From: CAZGKW01 sp964526295
Lineage (GTDB): Bacteria > Planctomycetota > Phycisphaerae > FEN-1346
Reading direction: 5' to 3'
Assembly (NCBI GenBank): GCA_964526295.1
Contig: CAZGKW010000017.1
Coordinates: forward strand, 1-64,000
Length of the DNA: 64,000 nt
In this document: positions 7,004-14,194 of the stretch, one piece after another
Layout: each line of letters starts with the position of its first letter
Position numbering within the stretch: the first letter of the stretch is position 1
Translations under genes and position numbers: made by a program
The notes under the pieces: generated by a model
Seen by the model: the letters and a program-made list of their open reading frames with translations, nothing else
Database searches by the model: none
What the model was told of the DNA's origin: nothing

Positions 7004-9934
7004 TCAGGCCAGGTCCAGCGTCCGCTGGACCTCGACCGTCTCGAACGCCTGGAGCCGGTCACCCACCTTGACGTCGTCGTAGCCGGCCACCTTGATGCCG
7101 CACTCCTGCCCGGAGCGGACCTCGCGGGTGTCGTCCTTGAACCGCTTGAGCGAATCGATCCGCCCCTCGAAGACGACCAGCCCGTCGCGGACGACGCGGA
7201 CCTGGGCGTCCCGGGTGATCGTGCCGTCCGTACATCGGCAGCCGGCGATGGTGCCGACGCGGCTGATGCGGAAGGTCTCGAGAACCTCGGCCTCGCCGAG
7301 CCGGCGTTCCTGCTGCTCGGGGGCGAGGAGCCCCTCCAGGGCGGCCTTGACGTCGTCGGTGATCCGGTAGATCACGTTGTAGGTGCGGATGTCGACGCCC
7401 CGCTTCTCGGCCTCCTCGCGGGCCCCGCCGTCCGGGACGGCGTTGAAGCCGACAATGATGGCGTCCGAGGCGTCGGCCAGCAGGACGTCGCTCTCGTTGA
7501 TGCCTCCGACACCGGCGTGGATCACCCGGACGCGGACCTCCTCGTGCTCGATCTTCTCGAGGTTCTCGCGAATGGCCTGGACCGAGCCCTGGACGTCGGC
7601 CTTGATGATGAGCGGGAGCTCCTTGGCCTCGGCCTTGGTCATCTGCTCGAAGACGGCCTCCAGGGTCCGCGGCCGGCGCTGCTCGGCCAGCTCGGCTTCG
7701 CGGTCCCGGCGCCGGCGGTCCTCGGCGATCTCGCGGGCCAGCGACAGGTCCTCCAGGACGTAGAACCGCTCGCCGGCCTCGGGCACGTCCGAGAGGCCCG
7801 CCACCCGGACGGCGACGCTGGGGCCGGCCTGCCGCATCCGCTTGCCCCGCTCGTCGCGGAGGGCCCGGACGCGGCCGTAGGCCGTCCCCGCCAAGACGTA
7901 GTCGCCCGCCGTCAGCGTCCCGTTCTCCACCAGGAGGGTGGCCATAGGCCCGAGACCCTCGCTCAGCTCGGCCTCGACGACCGTTCCGAGGGCGTCGCGT
8001 TGGGGGTCCGCCTTCAGCTCCAGCAGCTCGGCCTCCAGCAGGAGCGACTCCAGGAGCGTGTCGATGCCCTGCCCGGTGACGGCCGAGACCTCGGCCATGA
8101 TGGTCTGGCCGCCCCACTCCTCGGCGACCATCTCGAACCGGGTGAGCTGCTCGCGGACCCGCTGGGGGTTGGCCCCGGGCAGGTCGCACTTGTTGATGGC
8201 CACGACGATGGGCACGTCGGCCGCCTTGGCGTGGTTGATCGCCTCCTCGGTCTGGGGCATGACGCCGTCGTCGGCCGCGACGACCAGAACGACGATGTCG
8301 GTGCACTGGGCCCCGCGGGCCCGCATGGCCGTGAAGGCCTCGTGACCGGGGGTATCGAGGAAGGTGACGCTCTTTTCACCGACCGGCACCCGGTAGGCCC
8401 CGATGTGCTGGGTGATGCCCCCCGCCTCCCCCTCCGCCACGTGGGTGTGGCGGATGTAATCCATGAGGCTGGTCTTGCCGTGGTCGACGTGGCCGAGGAA
8501 GGCGACGACGGGCGGCCGGGGCACCAGGTCGGCCTCGTCGTCGGTCCGGTCCTCGATGTCCTGGATGATCTCGGCGGGCTGACGCTCGGACCGGATCTCG
8601 AGCTCGACGTCGTAGTTGATGGCCAACTCCTGGGCCATCTCCAGCGAGAGCGTATCATTGATGGTGGCCATGGTCCCCTGCATCATCAGGTAGCGGATGA
8701 TGTCGGAGCCCTTGACGCCGAGCGCCGAGGAGAGGTCCTTGACGGTGAGGGGGGGCTCGACGACGGCCTTCTTGGGCCCGGTGGGCCGGATCGGCCGCCG
8801 GGGCACGGCGGGCCGCCTGCGAGGGGCGACCGGCCGGCCGGTCCGGCTGAGGCGGACCCGCTCGCTGGTCGGCCCGCCGGCGCCCGCCGCGGCGCCGCCG
8901 GCCGCGTCCAGCATGTCCACGTCCTCGCGGAACCGGCTGCGTTCGCGTCGTCGGAAGGCCTGGGTCCGCCGGCGGGTGGCGGCCCCCTCCTGCTCGGTGG
9001 CCCCGCCCCGGCCGCGCCGGCCGCGCTTGGCGGGGGCCTCGGCGGGGGCCTCGGCGGCCTCCGGATGGGGGGCCGGGACCTGGGGGCCCGCCGCTCGTCT
9101 CGGTTTGGCCGTCTCGGCGGCGGGGCCGATGCCGACGGCCTGCGGATGGGGCTTCGGGGGGGCGCCGGGGGCCTCGGCCGCAGCCGGCCGGGCTTTCGGG
9201 GGCCGCGGACGGGGGGCCAGCTTCGGCCTCGGCGCGAGCTTCGGACGCGGCGCCAGCTTCGGGCGAGGGGGTTTCCGGACGGGCCGCTCTCGCGGCGGCG
9301 CGGGCGGCGCCTCCCCCCCCTCCTCCGGCTCCTCCTCGGCCTCCGGTGCTTCCTCCTCCTCCTCCGCCTCGACCTCCTCGGCCGGAGGCGCCTCGACGGC
9401 TTCCTCTTCGGCCGGCGGGGCCTCGACCTCCTCGGCCGACACCGTTTCGACGGCGACCTCTCCCTCGGCCGGTGCCTCGGGCGGCGCTTCGGGCGGGGCC
9501 TCGGCCACCGCCACCGCCGTCTCCTCGGCCGCGACCTCCTCCTCCTCCTCCGCCTCGGGCGGCGTCAGCTTGATCCCGATGGCCTTCGGCCGGTCGGCCT
9601 TGCCCAGGTGGACCGGCAGCTCGACCTTCATCGAGCGGGCCCGTTCGATCTGCTCCTCGGGCGAGAGGCGCGGCTCGGGCGGGGGCCCCGGCTCGGGCTT
9701 CGGCGCGGGAGGCGGCGGGGCCACGGCCGACGGTGCGGCCGCCCACGGCGCAGCCTCCTCCTCGGCCGGCGGCTCGTACGTCCCGGCCAGGCGGGCCCGG
9801 ACGGTGTCCGCCTCACTCTCGTCGATCGTGCTGGAGTGAGACTTCGCCTCCAGGCCCGCATCGCGGCAGACCTGGAGCACCTCCTTGGAGGGGATCCCAA
9901 ATTCGTGGGCGATGTCGTAGATGCGTACGGACAA
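7004..9934 (-). CDS. infB: Translation initiation factor IF-2
   Basis: IF-2 is the GTPase that brings initiator tRNA to the 30S subunit and promotes 50S joining. The 976-residue product has an IF2_N domain at the start (SVRIYDIAHEFGIPSKEVLQ), a long low-complexity Ala/Pro/Glu-rich linker (about residues 60-380) with short KLAPRP repeats, a second IF2_N domain (VKDLSSALGVKGSDIIRYLM), and the G domain: GHVDHGKTS (G1), GGITQHIGAY (G2), DTPGHEAF (G3) and NKCD (G4), followed by the usual C-terminal domains. I place the start at a TTG at 9934 because GGAGG lies eight bases upstream and the family start is MSVRIYD; an in-frame TTG eight codons earlier also exists. Confidence 0.96.
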   Translation of the reverse strand: MSVRIYDIAHEFGIPSKEVLQVCRDAGLEAKSHSSTIDESEADTVRARLAGTYEPPAEEEAAPWAAAPSAVAPPPPAPKPEPGPPPEPRLSPEEQIERARSMKVELPVHLGKADRPKAIGIKLTPPEAEEEEEVAAEETAVAVAEAPPEAPPEAPAEGEVAVETVSAEEVEAPPAEEEAVEAPPAEEVEAEEEEEAPEAEEEPEEGGEAPPAPPRERPVRKPPRPKLAPRPKLAPRPKLAPRPRPPKARPAAAEAPGAPPKPHPQAVGIGPAAETAKPRRAAGPQVPAPHPEAAEAPAEAPAKRGRRGRGGATEQEGAATRRRTQAFRRRERSRFREDVDMLDAAGGAAAGAGGPTSERVRLSRTGRPVAPRRRPAVPRRPIRPTGPKKAVVEPPLTVKDLSSALGVKGSDIIRYLMMQGTMATINDTLSLEMAQELAINYDVELEIRSERQPAEIIQDIEDRTDDEADLVPRPPVVAFLGHVDHGKTSLMDYIRHTHVAEGEAGGITQHIGAYRVPVGEKSVTFLDTPGHEAFTAMRARGAQCTDIVVLVVAADDGVMPQTEEAINHAKAADVPIVVAINKCDLPGANPQRVREQLTRFEMVAEEWGGQTIMAEVSAVTGQGIDTLLESLLLEAELLELKADPQRDALGTVVEAELSEGLGPMATLLVENGTLTAGDYVLAGTAYGRVRALRDERGKRMRQAGPSVAVRVAGLSDVPEAGERFYVLEDLSLAREIAEDRRRRDREAELAEQRRPRTLEAVFEQMTKAEAKELPLIIKADVQGSVQAIRENLEKIEHEEVRVRVIHAGVGGINESDVLLADASDAIIVGFNAVPDGGAREEAEKRGVDIRTYNVIYRITDDVKAALEGLLAPEQQERRLGEAEVLETFRISRVGTIAGCRCTDGTITRDAQVRVVRDGLVVFEGRIDSLKRFKDDTREVRSGQECGIKVAGYDDVKVGDRLQAFETVEVQRTLDLA

Positions 9935-9988
9935 CTGCTCGTCCTCCAGCGACGTCAACCCCGTCGGTTTCGTGCTTGGGGCGTTCGG

Positions 9989-11749
9989 TTACGGGGTCTC
10001 GGGCGTCTCGGTCTCTTCGGTGGACCCGAGGGGCGCTGCCTCCGGGGCCTCCTCCACGGTTTCCTCCGGCGTTCCGGCTTCGTCGGGGGCCGAGGACCCT
10101 TCGGCCTCTTCCACGACCTGGGCGGCCTCGACAGGCGGGGCCTCCTCGTCCGCCCCGGCGGGCGTCACGTCGGGCGAGACGGGCCCTTCGGCAGCCTCCT
10201 CGGGGGCTTCGTCCTCGACGGGCTCGCCCGCTTCGGGCGGCCCGGGCGGTTCCAGCTCGGCGCCTTCCGCCTCGGCGCCCTCGGGCGGCCCGGCCGGCTC
10301 GTCCGCCGCGGGCGGCGGGGCCTCGGGGCGCCCGGTGACGCCCTCCTCGGCGGCCTGCCCCTGGTCGATGGTCTCGACGGCCTCGGCGGGCTCGGTCGCC
10401 GGGGCGGGTCCTCCGGCCTCGACAGCTTCGCGGCCCTCCTCGGGCGGCCCCGGGGGCGCCGCCCCTGTGCTTGGAGCTTCGGCCGCTTCGGCGAGTTCGG
10501 CCTCTTCGCCCTCGGCGGCTTCGGCGGCTTCGGCGGCCGCGGCGGCTTCGGCGGCCTCGGCGGCCTCGGCCTCCTCACGGGCCCGCTGCTCGGCCGCCTT
10601 CGCCTCCAGCTCCACTACGAGGGCCCCGGTCTGCTGGATGACCTTTTGGGCCCGCTCCGGCTCGATATCGAACGACCGGGCCAAGACCTCGGCGTCGACG
10701 TCGGCGACGTCGGCGATGCTGACGTAGCCGGCGCCGATGATCTCGGCGCCCAGGTCCTCGCCGACCGCCGGCAGGCTGGCGAGCTGCTCGACGGCGGCGG
10801 CCCGCTGCTGATCGTACTCGGCGGGGGTCATGATGTCGATGTTCCACCCGGCCAGGCGGGCGGCCAGACGGACGTTCTGGCCCTTCTTGCCGATGGCCAG
10901 GCTGAGCTGGTCCTCGGCCACCAGGACGGTCGCCCGGTTGATGTCGCGGTTGAGGAGGATCTCCTTGACCTCGGCGGGCTTCAGGGCGTTGGCGATGAAG
11001 ACCTGGGGCGACTCGTTGTAGCGGACGATGTCGATCTTCTCGCCGGCCACCTCCTCCACGATGTTCTTGATGCGGCTGCCGCGGATGCCTACGCAGGCCC
11101 CGACGGCGTCGACGCGGCTGTCGATCGAGGAGACGGCGACCTTGGTCCGATGGCCCGGCTCGCGGGCGATCGTCTCGATCGTGATGACCCGGTCGGCGAC
11201 CTCCGGGACCTCCAGCTCGAACAGGCGGACGATCAGGTCGGGGTGGGACCGCGACAGGACGATCTTGACGCCGGGTCCGGACTCGCGGACGTCCAGGATG
11301 ATGGCCCGGATGCGGTCGGCCACGTGGAGCGTCTCGCCGGGCACCTGCTCGGACCGGGGGAGGAACCCCTCTCCCCGGCCGAGATTGACCACGGCGTTGC
11401 CCCGCTCGACGCGGGTGACCTGGCCGGAGATGATCGCGCCGATCTGGTCGGCGTAATCGTCCATGAGGCTTTCGCGCTCGGCCTCGCGGATCTTCTGGAT
11501 CATGACCTGCTTGGCGGTCTGGGCGGCGATCCGCCCGAGGTCCGACGGGGCCATGGGCCGGCCGTTCATCGTCGCCCGGATCTCGCCCGATTCCCGGTCG
11601 ATCGTGATCTGGATGTCGTCGTCGGCGGCCCCGAAGTGCTTGCGGGCGGCCGAGACGAGGGCCAGCTCGATGCCCTGGAACACGATCTCGGCGTCGATAT
11701 TCTTTTCCCGATGGATCGAGTCAACGATCCGAAGGAGTTCGCCGTTCAT
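9989..11749 (-). CDS. nusA: Transcription termination/antitermination protein NusA
   Basis: NusA binds RNA polymerase and nascent RNA and modulates pausing, termination and antitermination. The 586-residue protein has the N-terminal polymerase-binding domain (NGELLRIVDSIHREKNID), an S1 domain (ISGQVTRVERGNAVVNLG), and two KH domains (VGIRGSRIKNIVEEVAGEKID; LAIGKKGQNVRLAARLAGW). After about residue 405 it becomes a very acidic Ala/Glu/Pro-rich tail of roughly 180 residues, which is unusual in size. The ATG at 11749 follows GGGAG. infB starts 55 bases after it on the same strand. The rimP gene that normally precedes nusA is absent; a terminator separates nusA from the gene upstream. Confidence 0.96.
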   Translation of the reverse strand: MNGELLRIVDSIHREKNIDAEIVFQGIELALVSAARKHFGAADDDIQITIDRESGEIRATMNGRPMAPSDLGRIAAQTAKQVMIQKIREAERESLMDDYADQIGAIISGQVTRVERGNAVVNLGRGEGFLPRSEQVPGETLHVADRIRAIILDVRESGPGVKIVLSRSHPDLIVRLFELEVPEVADRVITIETIAREPGHRTKVAVSSIDSRVDAVGACVGIRGSRIKNIVEEVAGEKIDIVRYNESPQVFIANALKPAEVKEILLNRDINRATVLVAEDQLSLAIGKKGQNVRLAARLAGWNIDIMTPAEYDQQRAAAVEQLASLPAVGEDLGAEIIGAGYVSIADVADVDAEVLARSFDIEPERAQKVIQQTGALVVELEAKAAEQRAREEAEAAEAAEAAAAAEAAEAAEGEEAELAEAAEAPSTGAAPPGPPEEGREAVEAGGPAPATEPAEAVETIDQGQAAEEGVTGRPEAPPPAADEPAGPPEGAEAEGAELEPPGPPEAGEPVEDEAPEEAAEGPVSPDVTPAGADEEAPPVEAAQVVEEAEGSSAPDEAGTPEETVEEAPEAAPLGSTEETETPETP

Positions 11750-11844
11750 ACTGTCTCCCGCTCGAACGTCTGCGGCCCGTCGTAAGGCCTGCGGCCTCCG
11801 CGGCCGTGCGGCCCCGCCGCTCCCGGCCCGGGCGGTCCCGTGAG

Positions 11845-11881
11845 AAAGAAAAAAGTGGGACCGCAACCAGACCCACTTCTC
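11845..11881 (-). terminator. Rho-independent terminator after the ugpC-like gene
   Basis: Read on the minus strand, arms AAGTGGG and CCCACTT (11872-11878 and 11853-11859) enclose a 12-base loop and are followed by TTTTTTCTTTCT. This is a clear intrinsic terminator 40 bases past the stop of the ABC ATPase gene. It means the nusA operon needs its own promoter in the about 95 bases that follow. Confidence 0.85.
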
Positions 11882-11918
11882 CGCCCCGCACCAGGAGGGC
11901 AGACCCGACGCGTCGCCG

Positions 11919-13058
11919 TTAGACCGCCTGTGCTACATGCTCAGGCTCCAAACTGATGTTGCTGCCCGTCTCGTCGTCGAACAGGTGGACCCGGTTCATC
12001 GCCAGGTGGACCGTCATCGCCTGGTCCACGTCCACCCGGACGTGCGCGTCGAGCTTGGCGATCAGCGTCGTCTCGGCCGGCCCGCCCAGGTGCACCACCT
12101 GTTCGTCGCCCAGCGGCTCGACCACCCGGACGACGACCGGCAGGTGGTTCTCGTCGCCGGCGTAGGTCCCGACCGGCTCGTCGTTCAGGTCCTCGGGGCG
12201 GACCCCGAGGGTCACGTTTCGTCCGACGTGGCCCTGGACGCGGCCGGCCGTCTCCGGCAGGAGCTTCAGGCGGCTCTCGCCCAGCCGGACATACGTCGCG
12301 CCGTTGCGGCCCTCGAGGGTCCCCTCGGCGAAGTTCATCGCCGGCGTCCCCAGGAACCCCGCCACGAATCGGTTCACCGGATAGTCGTAGACCTCCAGGG
12401 GCGGGGCCACCTGCTGGATACGGCCCTCGTTCATCACCACGACGCGGTCGCCGAGGGTCATCGCCTCGGCCTGATCGTGCGTCACGTAGACCACCGTCGT
12501 CTGGAGGCGGTGGTGGAGCCGCTTCAGCTCGGCCCGCATCTCGACCCGGAGCTTGGCGTCGAGGTTCGAGAGCGGCTCGTCGAACAGGAACGCCTGGGGC
12601 TGGCGGACGATGGCCCGACCGACGGCCACCCGCTGCCGCTGCCCGCCCGAGAGGGCCTTCGGCTTTCGGTACAGCAACTCGCCGATGCCCAGGATCCTGG
12701 CCGCCTCCATCACCCGCTCGTGGATCACGTCCTTCTTGAACCGCCTCAGCTTCAGGCCGAACGCCATATTGTTGTAGACCGTCATGTGCGGGTAAAGGGC
12801 ATAATTCTGGAACACCATGGCGATGTCGCGGTCTTTCGGGGGGACGTCGTTGACGACGCGTTCGCCGATGCGGACCGTCCCCTCGGTGGCCTCCTCCAGG
12901 CCCGCGACCATCCGGAGGGTCGTCGACTTGCCGCACCCCGACGGGCCGACCAGGACGATGAACTCCCGGTCCTCGACGTCCAGGGTGAAGTCCAGGACCG
13001 CCGGGACCGGGTTGCCCGGGAAGACCTTCGTCACGTGCTCCAGAGAGACGTCGGCCAT
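11919..13058 (-). CDS. MalK/UgpC-type ABC transporter ATP-binding protein
   Basis: The 379-residue protein powers carbohydrate or glycerol-phosphate uptake ABC importers from the cytoplasmic face. It has Walker A GPSGCGKST (38-46), signature LSGGQRQRVA, Walker B FLFDEPLSNLDAKLR, an H-loop (VTHDQAEAM) and the C-terminal regulatory TOBE region typical of MalK/UgpC/MsmK. The ATG at 13058 is preceded by GGTGGGG; the family start is MADVSLEHVTK. No permease or solute-binding gene is adjacent, so it is probably a shared ATPase serving several sugar importers encoded elsewhere. It ends at a strong terminator. Confidence 0.93.
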   Translation of the reverse strand: MADVSLEHVTKVFPGNPVPAVLDFTLDVEDREFIVLVGPSGCGKSTTLRMVAGLEEATEGTVRIGERVVNDVPPKDRDIAMVFQNYALYPHMTVYNNMAFGLKLRRFKKDVIHERVMEAARILGIGELLYRKPKALSGGQRQRVAVGRAIVRQPQAFLFDEPLSNLDAKLRVEMRAELKRLHHRLQTTVVYVTHDQAEAMTLGDRVVVMNEGRIQQVAPPLEVYDYPVNRFVAGFLGTPAMNFAEGTLEGRNGATYVRLGESRLKLLPETAGRVQGHVGRNVTLGVRPEDLNDEPVGTYAGDENHLPVVVRVVEPLGDEQVVHLGGPAETTLIAKLDAHVRVDVDQAMTVHLAMNRVHLFDDETGSNISLEPEHVAQAV

Positions 13059-13300
13059 GGCATCCCCACCGAAACCGAACCCCGCTATACGCTTAACGCT
13101 GAAAACCACGCAAGCTTACCGCCGGCGCCGGACGGCGTCAACAGGTTTTTCCGCGCCGTGCGCAGCGAACTCGGGGGCCCCCGCGGCGCCGCCCGTGGGC
13201 GCCGACGGCCGGCGCCACGCGGTGCGTGTTCGGCGTAAAGCGAAGCGGCGGGCCGTCGGCCCGCCGCGACCCGCCTCTCAACGTTCTGTGGCCCCGCCGG

Positions 13301-13693
13301 CTACGATTCGATCCGCTCGGTCTCGACCTGTTCGACGGTGATCGTTTCGCCCTCGCGGACCTGGCGGAAGACCTTCACGTCGCCTTCGATGCGGCCGATG
13401 GGGTTGACGGGGCTGGCGGCCCGTGGCTCGTCTCCCTTGGAGGCGGGGGTCCGGCCGAAGAAGATGCAGAACGCGCTGCCGGTGGGCCAGTAGGCCACCT
13501 CGCCCACCTCCATCCGGTCGCGGGCCTCCGGGCCCAGGTCGTCCTGGACCGGGATGCTGAAATAGATCTCCTGGCCCCACATGTTCACGGTGCTCTCGAT
13601 CGGCAGCGCCTCCCAGATGTGGCCGGCGGTGGGCGAATCGTTGAGCGTCACGAGCATCTCGATCTTGCCGGTGGCGACACGAACTTCACGCAT
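13301..13693 (-). CDS. Cyclophilin-fold protein (TM1367-like)
   Basis: The 130-residue protein carries the signature of the small cyclophilin-like family: TLNDSPTAGHIWEALPIES near the N-terminus, WGQEIYFSIP, and VGEVAYWPTGSAFCIFFGRTP. Members share the cyclophilin beta-barrel but lack most of the prolyl-isomerase active site, and their substrate is not known. The ATG at 13693 follows CAGGAG at seven bases. The C-terminus (VREGETITVEQVETERIES) is an ordinary end for this family. It lies alone between the ABC ATPase and the small membrane peptide, all on the minus strand. Confidence 0.8.
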   Translation of the reverse strand: MREVRVATGKIEMLVTLNDSPTAGHIWEALPIESTVNMWGQEIYFSIPVQDDLGPEARDRMEVGEVAYWPTGSAFCIFFGRTPASKGDEPRAASPVNPIGRIEGDVKVFRQVREGETITVEQVETERIES

Positions 13694-13842
13694 GATCGGC
13701 TCCTGACCGGTGTGCGGCCGATGGGGCGCAAGCGGCGGCGGCGGGTCCGGCATCCGCGGGCCCGGCCCCGCCCGGAGGCGGGCCGGTCCCCGGGGTACGG
13801 ACGCCCGCGCGCCACGCCCCCCCCGCTTCCCTCGACGCCGGT

Positions 13843-13932
13843 CTACTGGTTCTGCTTCTTACGGATCACGATGAAGGCGGCGAACAACCCGATCAGCAGC
13901 GCGATCAGAATCAGATAGTAGTACCAGGGCAT
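13843..13932 (-). CDS. 29-residue single-pass membrane peptide
   Basis: A 30-codon frame reads MPWYYYLILIALLIGLFAAF followed by IVIRKKQNQ and a TAG stop. The start has a near-perfect ribosome site: GAGGAGGTG, six bases before the ATG. The peptide is one hydrophobic helix of about 18 residues with aromatic residues on one side and a basic KK end, so it should span the membrane once with the C-terminus in the cytoplasm. Small membrane peptides of this build often bind and tune larger membrane complexes, but no partner is evident. The start site and composition make it much more convincing than a chance frame. The function is unknown. Confidence 0.7.
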   Translation of the reverse strand: MPWYYYLILIALLIGLFAAFIVIRKKQNQ

Positions 13933-14063
13933 AGAGGCACCTCCTCCGCAGCGGGTCCGAGAAACACGCCGAGGCCCGGCAGCCCCGCGGGTCGCCGGCT
14001 TCCTCCCCCACAGCCGGCAAGGATAGGCCGCCCCAAGGGGCTGTCAAGCACTTTTCTGCCGCC

Positions 14064-14194
14064 CGAAAAAACGGGACAGTCACCTTTTTCTGGGTACGCG
14101 CATGAAAGGGTCGACGCCTTGCCCGGAAGGAGGTGGCTGCCCCGTTCTCTCAATTCGGCGACCCGCGAGAAAAAGGTGACTGTCCCATTTTTTC
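14064..14194. repeat. Inverted repeat pair, GGGACAGTCACC family
   Basis: GGGACAGTCACCTTTTTC at 14073-14090 faces GAAAAAGGTGACTGTCCC at 14169-14186; with their A/T-rich flanks the matching arms are about 26 bases with one difference, enclosing about 78 bases. The second arm abuts the stop codon of the O-antigen-ligase-like gene (14193-14195). The arrangement is that of a paired REP (BIME-like) element. No gene in the interior is convincing. Confidence 0.75.

Noticed and set aside
7517..11785. A 1422-codon plus-strand open frame across infB and nusA
   Set aside because: Antisense of infB and nusA, both of which have every family motif.
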